From: Haematobia irritans
Lineage: Eukaryota; Arthropoda; Insecta; Diptera; Muscidae
Length of the DNA stretch: 64,000 nucleotides
Assembly (NCBI RefSeq): GCF_050003625.1
Contig: NC_134398.1
Coordinates: forward strand, 67,030,891-67,094,890
Direction of reading: 5' to 3'
Shown: positions 11,706 through 21,956 of the stretch, one piece after another
Layout of the letters: each line of letters opens with the position of its first letter
Position numbering within the stretch: position 1 is the first letter of the stretch
Position numbers and translations under genes: made by a program
Notes under the pieces: generated by a model
Told to the model about the DNA's origin: nothing
Database searches by the model: none
The model's input: only the letters and a program-made list of their open reading frames with translations

Positions 11706-12489
11706 TACCCTCCATATTATATTTTGGTACCTTTACACACTATGTTTTGCCACCGTCTATTTTTACCACCAAAATATCCAAAAATTTACTGATCACTATA
11801 CGATTTTGGAAAGAAATCGAAAATAACTTTATACGATCGCAATAAATACAAATATTTCCCTATAAATCTTGTTGTTCTTCTTTTTATGGTTTGTTGCAAT
11901 GTAAAACACGAAGAAGGTGGAAGGGAAATGGGAAAAACATACAATGTAGACATATATTATAGATGGGGGTCATAGAGTGACCCTCACCTGTTATTTGTAG
12001 ACACCTACAGTAAAAAGCCATACAAATATAAAATTTTAGCAAACTTTATTGAATTCAGTACATTTCAACAATTCATGAACTGAGTAATAAGAACTTTTAC
12101 TTTCATGGTGTGGGACTCAATGTCATATCAATTGCTGTAAAATCCCTTTGAGATCGGTTAATATTGTGAACAATACAGAAAGAAAATCCAAAAGATATAT
12201 TTTATATTTGTTCGGAATAAAACAACAATAAAATCGAAAAAACAACCATAACAACAAGCAATTACTGACTTTTAGTCTTCTCAATAAATCAGATTTTGGA
12301 GCACTTTTTGATATACTTTCGCCTAGTGCCTATTTAATTTTTGTATACTCGAGCTGTATTCGTCCCAATAAATTTTCCAGTTTTGATGGATATGAATGTT
12401 ACAAATTCGTATTCCATTAATATTCCCAAGATTTACTCTCAAGCGGAGTGAAGGTGTGGCTTTGTGCTGGCCAATAAATAGTTGAATTT
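11706..12489. other. Unique AT-rich sequence
   Basis: No family end or coding motif recognised. One phrase, 'gtcatagagtgaccctcacc', has no match elsewhere in the window that I can see. Confidence 0.4.
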
Positions 12490-12720
12490 TTATACCCTTC
12501 ACTACTACTGTAGTACAGAGTATAATAAGTTTGTGCGTTTGTATATAATTCCACAAAGGACCCGTCTCCGAAGGTATAAATTCTAAAAACTGGGTTCGCG
12601 TCTAATGTCGTTTGAACTAAAACTGCGACTTAGTAGTTTTTGAGTAGAAAAATATAATCCCAGATGGTTGAACGGATATTGGTAGGTCAACTCAGTATGG
12701 GGACTACTCATTTTTTCAAA
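12490..12720 (-). mobile_element. Truncated DINE-like family K fragment
   Basis: Begins 'tatacccttcactactactg' and continues 'cagagtataataagtttgtg', the K far end read in the minus orientation (compare 29583 on). It ends without tandem units. Confidence 0.6.
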
Positions 12721-12784
12721 GAATAAAGAAGAGAATGACGCTCATCTATAGTAAAGAATTGGAATCTATTTAGAGCATATTATG

Positions 12785-12868
12785 ACATTGGATCACCACT
12801 ATGGTATCACAATGGACTGAATAGTCTAAGTGAGCCTGAAATATCGGGCTGCCACTATACCAAACCTA
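12785..12868 (+). mobile_element. SINE (family D) tail fragment
   Basis: Only the last ~80 bp remain: 'tggtatcacaatggactg', 'taagtgagcctga', 'atcgggctgcc' and an ending 'ccaaacctaacctca'. This is a 5'-truncated copy, the usual outcome for retroposed SINEs. Confidence 0.75.
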
Positions 12869-13219
12869 ACCTCAACATGTGGTATATAGAGTGTGAAATA
12901 ATATTCAAGGTGAAGACTTGCTAGTGAGGTGTTATTGAATGAAAGTGAACTCCTGTGTCACATAGATTTACTGGCCTGTTAACATATTGTACAAGTGGAA
13001 TATACGTGGTAATTCAAGGTCACCGTTTTACATTGCACCACAGTCACCCAGGATCTTCACAATCCACTGATGCCCTACATGTGACTAGTGTACAAAGTCG
13101 CAGTCCCCATAGATTTTCTCGTTCCCGTTGAATCTGCCCTATGTTTGACTTGGGCACTTACCCAGATCTCATTGACTCTGTCCTCTACATCTTCAAGATC
13201 CCGTTGACTCTGTACTTAC
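12869..13219. other. Less AT-rich stretch with short internal similarities
   Basis: On the minus strand, two GTAAGT donor-like words (at about 13155-13160 and 13214-13219) and repeated phrases ('gactttg...tac', 'ttcaacggga') suggest a degenerate repeat downstream of the possible exon at 13220-13366. Nothing is identified with confidence. Confidence 0.35.
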
Positions 13220-13366
13220 CAAAGTCACAGTTCCAACTGTCGCCCATTCCTGCCATATCATTGATCAGGCCAAACACGCGGTCATCTCGGTCTGGTGTGT
13301 TTATCCAGGCCACCATCGCATGTCCATCCGGCCCAACCGAATCTATACCACATACCAGCCGTATTT
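13220..13366 (-). pseudogene. Possible coding exon or coding remnant, protein unknown
   Basis: On the minus strand a segment bounded by an acceptor-like ATTACTAG and a donor GTAAGTACA is 147 nt long and open in one frame (two leading bases, 48 codons, one trailing base). It reads in part GIDSVGPDGHAMVAWINTP and later NDMAGMGDSWNCDFG. It is less AT-rich than its surroundings. The same strand upstream (to about 13510) also has open coding-like sequence in another frame. I do not recognise the family. It could be a host exon, a captured gene piece or an old transposon gene. The acceptor has a weak pyrimidine tract. Confidence 0.35.
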
Positions 13367-13663
13367 CTAGTAATTATATTCGACTTAAATTGTAGACGAT
13401 TTACCATCAAAAAACTGTAATACCAATGCATAACACCGTATTTTCCTTTCTCTGTCACTACAAAGCGGACCCTTCCCTCACGAGCAATACCCCAGCGACC
13501 GGAGGAAACTCGTCGTTACACACTGTTAATGAAGAATCAATATTTTAATTGAACAATTTTTTATCTTTTATTTCTAATTTAATTTTTTTTTAATTTTTAA
13601 TTAATATAGAAATAAAAATATGTATTCAGTTAAAATATTATTTGATTAAAACTTAAAATAAAA
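13367..13663. other. Mixed stretch, nothing firm
   Basis: Up to about 13530 the minus strand is less AT-rich and has an open frame reading RVRFVVTEKGKYGVMHW, which I cannot place. The remainder is AT-rich and empty. Confidence 0.35.
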
Positions 13664-15070
13664 CAAGTATATACAGCCGCAAGTTCGGCCAGGCCGAATC
13701 TTATGTACCCACCACCATGGATTGCGTAGAAACTTTTACGAAAGACTGTCATCCACAATCGAATTACTTGGGTTGTGGTATCTTAAAACTTCTTATTCCT
13801 GCATGGTTGTTGGATACCATATATTAACATCACGTACCAAATTTCAACCGAATGGGAAGTATTTTGCTCTTCCAAGGGGCTCTGGAGGTCAAATCTGGGG
13901 ATCGGTTTATATGGGGCCTATATATAATTATGGACAGATATCGACCAATTTTTGCATGGGAGTTTGAGGCCATATATTAACACCACGTACCAAATTTCAA
14001 CTGAATCAGATGAATTTTGGTCTTCCAAGAGGTTCCGGAGGTCAAATCTGGTGATCGGTTTATATGGGGGCTACATATAATTATGAGCCGATGTGGACCA
14101 ATTTTTGCATGGTTGTTAGAGACCACATACTAACATCACGTACCAAATTTCAGCCATATCGGATGAAATTTGCTTCTCTTAGAGGCCTCGCAAGCCAAAT
14201 CGGGGGATCGGTTTATATGGGGGCTATATATAATTATGTACCAAATTTCAGCCGGATCGGATGAAATTTGCTTCTCTTAGAGGCCTCGCAAGTCAAATCG
14301 GGGGATCGGTTTATATGGGAGCTATATATAATTATGGACCGATGTGGACCAATTTTTGCATGGTTGTTAGAGACCATATACTGACACCATGTACCATGTA
14401 TCAGCCGGATCGGATGAAATTTGCTTCTCTTAGGGGCCTCGCAAGCCAAATCGGGGGATCGGTTTATATGGGGGCTATATATAATTATGGACCGATGTGG
14501 GCCAATTTTTGCATGGTTGTTAGAGACCATATACTAACACCATGTACCAAATTTCAGCCGGATCGGATGAAATTTGCTTCTCTTAGGGGCCTCGCAAGCC
14601 AAATCGGGGGATCGGTTTATATGGGGGCTATATATAATTATGGACCGATGTGGACCAATTTTTGCATGGTTGTTAGAGACCATATACTAACACCATGTAC
14701 CAAATTTCAGCCGGATCGGATGAAATTTGCTTCTCTTAGGGGCCTCGCAAGCCAAATCGGGGGATCGGTTTATATGGGGGCTATACGTAAAAGTGGACCG
14801 ATATGGCCCATTTGCAATACCATCCGACCTACATCAATAACAACTACCTGTGCCAAGTTTCAAGTCGATAGCTTGTTTCGTTCGGAAGTTAGCGTGATTT
14901 CAACAGACGGACGGACGGACGGACGGACGGACATGCTCAGATCGACTCAGAATTTCACCACGACCCAGAATATAAATACTTTATGGGGTCTTAGAGCAAT
15001 ATTTCGATGTGTTACAAACGGAATGACAAAGTTAATATACCCCCCATCCTATGGTGGTGGGTATAAAAAA
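13664..15070 (+). mobile_element. DINE-1-like element, family H, with 153-bp tandem array
   Basis: The leading end is 'aagtatatacagccgcaag' with the palindrome-like GGCCAGGCC, then 'cccaccaccatggattgcg'. The far end is (GACG)n, 'agatcgactcagaa', 'atggggtcttagagcaa' and 'ggtggtgggtataaaa'. Inside, the landmark TGGGGGCTA falls at 14065, 14218, 14316 (as TGGGAGCTA), 14469, 14622 and 14775: steps of exactly 153 bp except one shortened unit of 98. Because 153 is divisible by three, an open frame runs through the array. The ends resemble the DINE-1/INE-1 group (non-autonomous, Helentron-related). Confidence 0.8.
14906..14932 (+). repeat. (GACG)n microsatellite in element H
   Basis: Uninterrupted GACG units immediately precede 'gacatgctcagatcgact'. 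The same position holds the microsatellite in the other H copies, with a longer run at 23655-23716, so the length is variable between copies. Confidence 0.9.
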
Positions 15071-15380
15071 TATTTTCATTTATACGAAAAGCCTTAAAAA
15101 AGCGCTTTCCCATTCTCTTTCGGTCTTTATTACTATGTCATCTGTAGCTTGAAGGTACCGGTAGCGTATACGTTATTTAACCTTTTATTTGTTTTTATAT
15201 TTCATACGCACCCCTGTTCCGTATCGATTTTATACCACGTTCACACCACAAACGAAATAATGTTTTTGTTTAATAATATGTGAATGAAAATTAAGATTTC
15301 ACATCTCGCAAAATGAAATTTTCGAGTATTCTGCAATCGTTGTATTTAGTTATCTGTCACATTAGTTTTTTATGTGTTTA
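15071..15380. other. Unique stretch, nothing recognised
   Basis: No repeat ends or coding motif. Confidence 0.4.
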
Positions 15381-15603
15381 CTCCGATGTATGTGAAATTT
15401 TGCACAGGGAATCTTTTAACACTTGTAAAAATTACCCAAATTTTCCTATATTGTCCACATCGGGTCAGATTTTAATATACGCATATGGAAACATAATATA
15501 CATAGGTCCCAACGAATGTGAAGGACATGAAAATGTATCGAACATTTTCAAAGTGGTGCAGGGTATAATATAATTGGCCCCGCCCGACTTTCATTACTTG
15601 TTT
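15381..15603 (-). mobile_element. Family K leading-end fragment
   Basis: Read on the minus strand it has the K leading end: 'aacaagtaatgaaagtcggg', 'cggggccaattatattatac' and 'ccctgcaccac'. The inner boundary fades near 15381 in 'gtgaaattttgcacaggga', a phrase of the K tandem unit. Confidence 0.7.
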
Positions 15604-16864
15604 TGCTTCATGCACCATGACAAAATGTTTTGCTGTTTTTATATTTTTCATTTAAACATAGTTTAATAACCACTCATCTTACATTTTCGAGCATTTTACC
15701 AATTAATATAATATCCGTGTATTGGACGCAACAACTATTCGAGTGTACATATATCTATGACAGCAATAGTTTATCTGAGCTCTCCTGGCTTAACATGATA
15801 AACTATGTGTTTGCACTTTGACCCACAGGAGTTAAAAATGTTATCATGGCATAACACAACCCAATAAAAATACTTTCAGGTCTGCCAGAAATCCCACACC
15901 ACCCACAGGAAAAAAAAACAAAAACATTTTTATGTCAGTATGTATTTCAGCTGATATTACCGTGTTCACTTCAGTTCATATCACACAAGTATGTATGGGT
16001 GTGTATAAGAAACCGTTTATGTGGCGTTACTAGTACTTAAACTTTTACTCTCTGGTCCATTATATGTATACATGAGACAAACATTGAGTATTTGAACAAG
16101 AATTCTTGTTTCCATTTGTGCACGAGTGTAAGTGTGTCTCAATATATGGGTATATAGAGGCTACATGGGCGTTTGGTTGTATGACTAAGTTTTTTCTTTT
16201 TCGTAATTTTCTACTGCCCTCTGGGACATATGAGTAAAGTGCTCTTGACTTTGTTACATGTCAGGTTAAGATGATACACATGTTATTTTTTCCACTTATG
16301 ACCAAGAAGATGGGATCAATTTCTGTTCTGTTTCTTTTACGAGTTTTTCAAATGTTTCTTTCCATATCCCCAACCGTAGGTTAAGTGTGTATAAGTTGAA
16401 ACGACAAATATGTGTAACACCCATAACGACGAATAAGTATATTTAAGTATATTTTGGACTAAATGTTTGTCATTACTATCTGAGTTAAATGGAACCGCGT
16501 CATCCTTAAAAGTTCTGTTGAACTAAAGCGTTACTTGGGATGTTTTTGATATATGAATATCTAATTTTACGCGATAGTGTCTTTCAACCAATACTGCATT
16601 TAAAACCTCGATCAATATATAATCCCTCTCCACTATGGGCGGAAATTGAAAATTTGCGGCAAAAATTATATACAATCAATCTAGTATCTCCAAACATTGT
16701 ATATCGATATTTCCTATCAAAATCAAATGTTACCTACAAAAAGGGAGTCAATCTCCCTTATTCCAGGAGCGTTACTATAGAGGCGTTGAAATTGTAATTC
16801 CACTTGGAATACTATAGAATATACTCATATATGGAGTTTAATTTATACTTGCTTATTTTCCTTA
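15604..16864. other. Unique AT-rich sequence
   Basis: No family ends seen. An 85-codon open frame at 16540-16797 has no recognisable domain. Parts of 15900-16500 have the mixed, low-complexity look of ordinary fly intron. Confidence 0.4.
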
Positions 16865-16868
16865 TTAA

Positions 16869-17109
16869 CCCTGGACAGTCATCCTTCGTCAAAATGACGA
16901 CGCGTAATTTCATTTTCGATTTAAATTGCATTTTGGTCGATTGGGAAGTGATTCATTTAAGTTATACCAAAAAAACCATTTTATGATTTTTTGTCTTAAA
17001 CTAATTAAAAACAAATTAATAAGGACATAAACTCAATTTCGATTCTCATTTTTCCTCACTATGCAAATTATAGCGTCTTGAAATAAGCCGTAGTCAAAAT
17101 GACGAATGG
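16869..17109 (-). mobile_element. TTAA-flanked MITE (family F), damaged at one end
   Basis: TTAA at 16865-16868 is followed by CCCTGGACAGTCATCC. The other boundary has TTAA at 17110-17113, but the expected GGATGACTGT end is missing, with 'gtcaaaatgacgaatgg' at the edge. The copy at 35795-36075 has the same inner phrases in inverse order, so this copy lies in the opposite orientation. TTAA duplication with CCC...GGG ends is the piggyBac-type signature. Confidence 0.65.
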
Positions 17110-17224
17110 TTAAGAAAGCAACTTATCGCCAGAACTTGATGTAAATAGTATAAACCAGTTGTCATTTTATTAAATTTATTTTATTAATTAAGATTAAACA
17201 AATATTAACCATCAAAATGAAACG

Positions 17225-17593
17225 TGGCTCAACTCTGACTTCAGTGATGGTGAATTTTTTGATTTAAATCTCTATAGTATTTTCCGTAAGGATCGTGATG
17301 CATCCAGAACTGGTCTTACGCGTGGGGGAGGTGTTTTAATTGCGATTTCTAAAAGGTTTAAGTCTGTTCCAGTAGACCTTCCTAATAATGATTCTATTTT
17401 GGATCAATTATGTGTACGCGTTGATGGTTTGAATGGCGCTTTCTTTATATTTGCGTCATATATTCCGCCTAACAGTGATTGTAATTTGTATGATTCGCAT
17501 TTGTGTAATATAAAAAAAAAATCACTTTCTTCGGTATCTAATTCTAATTCCGTCCGTCTGTGTTTGTTGTTGGATTCTGGTCGCAATTATTAA
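17225..17593 (+). pseudogene. Fragment of a non-LTR retrotransposon endonuclease
   Basis: From 17225 one frame reads WLNSDFSDGEFF, FRKDRDA, TRGGGVLIAI (about 17320-17348) and ASYIPPNSD (about 17453-17476). A WL..., RxDR, RGGGV and YxPP series is characteristic of the apurinic-type endonuclease domain of jockey/I/R1/CR1-type retrotransposons. An A run at 17511-17521 breaks the frame near the end. No start, no reverse transcriptase and no tail are attached, so it is a dead internal fragment of about 120 codons. Confidence 0.75.
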
Positions 17594-18145
17594 CGGATTT
17601 TGATAAAATTGGCATAGCGTGTTTTCTTGGTAAAAACACAAACACTATTGAATTGGGAAAAAATGGATCAAAGTTAGATATAGCCCCCTTATATATGTTT
17701 CGCCAAATGAAATTATACTGCGCTTATTTACCACCCGATTGTCTTCAAATTTAAAACAAAGTAATTTTTTATAGTACCCTTAAAGTGTGCAAAATATGAA
17801 ATTCGATTTAGATATGTATCTCTTCTTCCCATATATATGTATCTCATCTGTTGTGCACTCCTTCTATAGTATGACTTCATAACTTTTAAGCTATACAAGA
17901 AAGAAATGTACAAAAGAGAGATGATATACAGTTACAGCTCATTAAATAGAAGCCGAAGGATCCGCTAAATAATGAACAAACGTCCCAAAAAAACGAAATA
18001 AGGTCCCAAAATTTAAGCTTTATCTTATCCCAATGATATAAATTCAAATTGACGCTATGAAAATGGACCCAGGGAAAGTGATCCCCAAAAAGCAAATGGA
18101 GCAGGACTCAAATATGGGACGACATTACACCATGAATAGGATACC
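17594..18145. other. Weak K-like sequence, otherwise unique
   Basis: Phrases such as 'gttagatatagccccctta' near 17674 and 'catatatatgtatctc' near 17830 recall K and J tandem units, but no end or clear unit structure is preserved. Confidence 0.35.
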
Positions 18146-18440
18146 GGGAGCCACCGTGGTGCAATGGTTAGCAAACCCGCCTTGGGGTTGTGGGTTCAAT
18201 CCCTGCTTCAACCAAACACCGAAAAGTTTTTCAGCGATGGATTATCTCCTCTCAGTAATGCTAGTGAGTGTTTCAAAGTTTCTCTAATTTCTTTCACTAT
18301 AATGTGAAACGCCCTTCGGACTCGGCTATAAAACAGAGGTCCCTTGTCATAGTCATTAAATATGGATTCGGACAGCACTCAGTGATAATAAAGAAGTTCA
18401 CCACAGTGATATCACAATGGACCTAACATAAACTAACTTA
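18146..18440 (+). mobile_element. tRNA-derived SINE (family D)
   Basis: The head GGGAGCCACCGTGGTGCAATGG includes an A-box-like region; the B-box-like GGGTTCAATCCC lies at 18192-18203. The body follows the family order through 'cttcggactcggctataaaa' to 'tcacaatggacctaac'. The last stretch before the tail is deleted ('gactgaata...gggctgcc' absent). A B element begins 6 bp past its end. Confidence 0.8.
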
Positions 18441-18445
18441 TCATG

Positions 18446-19116
18446 CACTCAAAAAAAATAAGTTTACTTGGATCCAAAGATTTTGACCTTCCCTTACGGA
18501 TTTTGGTATTGATTCCGAGCCAAAGATGCGGCTTCTTTAAAATAAAGAATTTTTTTAGCGACATATCTGGCTTTTAATCTAGGATCAATAAAATTAAAAT
18601 TAGGATACAGATCTCATTTATCAAATTTTCATTCTCTTTTCGCAGTTTATTAATAAAGGTACTCACGTAGAAACAGTCAGTTTAAAAATGCAAATTATAA
18701 CGGATACTTCAAATTAAAAAAATTTTCTGAATTCCAAAAAAACAAATTTAAAACAAAGACTCTAAATCCTCAAAATAATTTTTAGCCTATGTATGAAGCG
18801 TTTTTATCTTAAATCTTAAGTTTCAATATTTCAGTTAATTTAAGAACAGTTTCTTTAAAACAAAAATGTGTTTCTCTACTCTAAGCAAAATTAGCCTTAG
18901 TTCAAAGACATGCGACTTTAACGGAGGGACGCAAATTTACAAAATGTGTGTTCTAAATTTAATGAAAAAAATTTTTGAAGCAATGATTATAACCTTTATT
19001 TTAATTAAAATTTCATTATTTTAAAGAAATTTGTCCTTAATATTTTGTAAATTTTGAATCCTAAAATTTAGGATGCGTAATATTTAATATCACGTAAATA
19101 TATTTTTTTTTCAGTG
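18446..19116 (+). mobile_element. Family B TIR element (671 bp)
   Basis: Starts CACTCAAAAAAAATAAG, ends TTTTTTTTTCAGTG, with TG at 18444-18445 and 19117-19118 as a 2-bp duplication. The interior includes the 'ggatccaaagattttgacc' block near its left end and 'gattataacctttatttt' near its right end. No coding frame. Confidence 0.85.
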
Positions 19117-19341
19117 TGAATATGATGAAACTGGTGGCTGATTTCCATTTTAAATAGATGAAGCAAAAATAAACCCTAATTCTTGAAAAATATATTCACT
19201 AACTAAATTAACCTTATTGAAATGGAGCCAAATGCTCAATTTGGTCTATGTTTGTAGGAAAAAATCTAAAAACCTCGACCGAATTCTGGCAACTTATGCA
19301 TCGTGGCAGTAATCGCGGTGCAATAGATAGCATGGCCGCCT

Positions 19342-19682
19342 TTTAGGTTAGGTGGCAGCCCGATGTATCAGGCTCACTTAGCCTATTCAGTCCATTGTGA
19401 TACCACATTGGTGAACTTCTCTCTTATAACTGAGTGCTGCCCGATTCCATGTTAAGCTCAATGACAAGGGACCTCCTTTTTATAGCCGAGTCCGAACGGC
19501 GTTCCACATTGCAGTGAAACCACTTAGAGAAGCTTTGAAACCCTCAGAAATGTCACCAGCATTACTGAGGTGGGATAATCCGCCGCTGAAAAACTTTTTG
19601 GTGTTCGGTCGAAGCAGGTATCGAACCCACGACCTTGTGTGTGCAGGGCGGGCATGCTAACCATTACACCACGGTGGCTCCC
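19342..19682 (-). mobile_element. Full-length tRNA-derived SINE (family D)
   Basis: Read on the minus strand this copy has the whole structure: a head GGGAGCCACCGTGGTGTAAT with A-box-like TGGTGTAATGGTTAGC, a B-box GGGTTCGATACC, then the family body ('cagtaatgctggtgacattt', 'cggactcggctataaaaagg', 'ggtatcacaatggactgaat') and a tail 'gggctgccacctaaccta'. Length is about 341 bp. The tRNA-like part retains both internal Pol III promoter boxes. It is the best reference for the other copies. Confidence 0.85.
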
Positions 19683-19739
19683 TTCGTCCATGTGAGTATT
19701 TAGGTCCCCATATGAAGTCCCATTATATGAATTCCACAT

Positions 19740-20040
19740 TTTAATATAAATTGGACAAAAGCTTTAAGTGTTTTATTTCCGTGATGTATCAAGGATGCTA
19801 GTTTTCGTCAATGCCAAGAAAGAATCTTCAAATTGATGAAACACACTTTCCTCTGAAATATGTGTCGAAAAAATCTCAATACTAAATAAAACATAAAACG
19901 GTATACGGTACATGGATTATTGTAATTTACATTGTTCCATTAGTACTAAAGTGAAACACCTAAGAGATGAATCAATCGTCAATGTGACGAAACAGTGTTC
20001 AATGCGATGATAAAATTCATATGTGTATTTATTTCTCTAT
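19740..20040. repeat. Left flank of a GATGAA/TTCATC-type repeat (family G)
   Basis: Contains scattered 'cgtcaatg', 'ttgatgaaac', 'cgtcaatgtgacgaaac' and 'gcgatgataaaattcat' words. The same vocabulary resumes at 20958-21010 beyond the C element and is densest at 24.1-24.45 kb. Termini are not defined. Confidence 0.45.
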
Positions 20041-20361
20041 ACGCAAAAAAATAATTCTTTCCTCCCAAACGAAATTTTAGACAAACAAAGTTCGTTTCTC
20101 ATTTGCTTTTCGCTGTAAGGAAGTGTATTTGGAAGAAAATTATATACTTTTTGTGATAAACGTTTATTCTTTTCCAGGATGTAAAATTAATTTCATAAAG
20201 ACAAACTCAAAAAAAAAAACATTGTTTTCTTGCTAATTGCATTTTCCCTCACATATTTCTCACATCCACGAGGATTTTTAGTTCTTAACACCTTTTCCTG
20301 TAATACAACAATGTAGACGAAATTATACGATTTTATAAATTTTTAAAATTTTTTTACCTTT

Positions 20362-20430
20362 CGCCTGGACGGAGAATCGAACCGCGGACCATGCACTTTG
20401 TAAGCCAACACACTAACCACTGAGCTATGT
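20362..20430 (-). promoter_or_regulatory. tRNA-like unit with Pol III A- and B-boxes (family C, inner minus unit)
   Basis: On the minus strand, TAGCTCAGTGG fits the A-box consensus TRGCNNAGNGG exactly, and GGTTCGATTCT is one base from the B-box GGTTCGANNCC. The anticodon-like loop CTTACAA lies between. The T stem pairs at about four of five positions, while the acceptor stem does not pair, so this is not a functional tRNA gene. Transcription by Pol III is plausible. Confidence 0.65.
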
Positions 20431-20540
20431 ACCTGTTACGGTCATCAATAGATAAATATCCATATAAGTTATAAGCATAGCTTGCGGCGCCCACGAACCG
20501 AATAAACAAAGTTTATTTAACAGAAACAAACATTTAGTTT

Positions 20541-20612
20541 GGCACCGTGGAGCAGTGGTTGCTACGTCTGACTTGCATGCCAAGGGTCGTGGGTTCGATC
20601 CCTGCTTCGACC
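20541..20612 (+). promoter_or_regulatory. tRNA-like unit with Pol III boxes and T-run terminator (family C, plus unit)
   Basis: TGGAGCAGTGG differs from the A-box at one position and GGTTCGATCCC matches the B-box. The unit ends 'cttcgacc' and is followed within a few bases by a run of nine T (20617-20625), a strong Pol III stop. The sequence resembles the head of SINE family D ('gggttcgatccctgcttcga' type), so the unit may derive from a SINE head. Acceptor ends do not pair. Confidence 0.65.
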
Positions 20613-20766
20613 GAAGTTTTTTTTTATTGAAAAAATAAAAATTTTGTAACAAACGAATTTTTTGGTGATAAAAGTTTAAAATTTTCGAAGCAATTCAAAA
20701 AACTCAGACAAAAGAAAAACGTTTTCGGTACACGTTTTCCAAACGTTTTTTTTTTTCTTTGCGTGT

Positions 20767-21250
20767 ACCTAAAAACACACACACAGCCAAATGCGCTTGC
20801 AACGTTTCTTTTTTCAAATAACTGTACACAACTTTTATTAAAGAGAGCAAAGTTATATTTTGTTGGGTATTTCATGCTCTCTCCACATTTAACTTAACTC
20901 AAACGAGAATTTGAGCAAACATTTATTTTTAAATTGGCTACCAAGATGTATGAGAACAATTAACGTCGTCAAATTGATGAAAAAGTTATCAAATAGACGA
21001 AACATTTCACTCCGTTGATGTGTAATCAAATACTACTGCAATAACACATTCATATATAGTTGTATGGTAGAGATGTTGTTTTTTTTTTTTTTTTTTGTGC
21101 GGTAAGAATTTCTCAAATGGTTCTTATCAGTTGATGAGTTTAGTTCAAAGTGTGAAGGTGGTCGCGCATGCCGAAAATAAAGAGCTAATTGAATAAAGTT
21201 GTGAAAGTGAAAAGAAAAACAAAAAAGTGAGTAAAAAGACATGAAATGTT
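20767..21250. repeat. Right flank of family G repeat and unique sequence
   Basis: Words 'cgtcgtcaaattgatgaaa' (20968-20986) and 'caaatagacgaaac' match family G. The T run at 21079-21097 and the rest are unrecognised. Confidence 0.4.
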
Positions 21251-21267
21251 ATATGCAATACATTTTT

Positions 21268-21799
21268 TAACCAAAATGAAAAATATTTTAAGCATGTGGA
21301 CATTTACAACGATGCTTATTCTTTTGAGAGGCATGTTCGAATACAACATTCATCTAGTAAAGAAGAAGCGCCTGCGTTACAAGAAAAAATAGAAAATTAA
21401 TTCGTTACTAGATTGGAGAACACATTGGAGTGTTCTAGCGAAGATAACAAGTGTAATTTTAAATTTATTTCGGACAATTTAGTGTTTTACAAACATTTTT
21501 ATGTTATTTGTTTATGGAAGTATTTCTAAATTTACAGATAATTGCCACAACATTTTTCGTTCTGTGAAAACCGAATATGGTTTTAAACTGAAATTAAAGG
21601 AGAAAGACGAATTGATTGAACAAAAAATTCAAAAGGTAAAATGTGAGTTAAATTTTGTTCAAAATTCTACTAGCATCGAAAATATTTTACAATAATTCAA
21701 AATATCAATTTTTAAATTCTTCTTTATAAATTTTTTACTCCACAGGCAGAACCCAATAAACTGTTCATCCTTGCTATTGGTGATCTAAATACTATTAAG
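21268..21799 (+). pseudogene. Broken coding remnant with a phase-0 intron, protein unknown
   Basis: One frame reads NEKYFKHVDIYNDAYSFERH then VRIQHSSSKEE (21275-21370), like a worn C2H2 zinc-finger region without its cysteines. A stop and a frame change follow. From about 21500 a frame reads KFTDNCHNIFRSVKTEYG and ends KEKDELIEQKIQK at 21635, directly before GTAAAATG. A pyrimidine-rich acceptor TTTTTTACTCCACAG ends at 21745, and the next segment, AEPNKLFILAIGDLNTIK (21746-21799), continues in the same phase before GTAACAG. The matching phase supports a true intron of 110 nt. Function unknown; it may be a transposon or a duplicated host gene. Confidence 0.45.
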
Positions 21800-21956
21800 G
21801 TAACAGAATGTTTGTGTATCTTGACGGTCAAATTATCAAAATCAACAGTGTTCGAAGAAAAGCAGATATTTGCATTTGTATGATACATTTTATGTACGTA
21901 TTTATTTCATTAGTTGTACCTTATTTTAAGTAAATAAAATTTAAATTTAATAAAAA

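Larger units (their letters stand above)
20041..20766 (+). mobile_element. Family C TIR element with two divergent tRNA-like units
   Basis: The left end is ACGCAAAAAAATAATTC and the right end TTTTTCTTTGCGTGT, an inverted pair. Two tRNA-like units face away from each other: minus-strand at 20362-20430 and plus-strand at 20541-20612. The flanking arms are rich in AAACG/CGTTT words. Further copies are at 38841, 50512, about 54000 and about 59183. No protein frame is present. I know of no named family with this layout, but I cannot search a repeat library. Confidence 0.75.

Noticed and set aside
13390..13520. FLYWCH-type zinc finger on the minus strand
   Set aside because: Only a loose spacing of aromatic residues; the Cys and His ligands cannot be lined up.
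14261..15097. 278-codon open frame with repeated MGAIYNYGPMW-type blocks, and the similar 321-codon frame at 22910-23875, as protein genes
   Set aside because: They are the 153-bp tandem units and microsatellite of H read in the stop-free frame; the minus strand is open over parts of the same units, and the frame has no start context or introns. Kept only as a curiosity to test.
20362..20430. Functional tRNA gene
   Set aside because: A- and B-boxes fit, but the acceptor stem does not pair and the same sequence recurs in all C elements; it is a repeat-borne tRNA-like unit.
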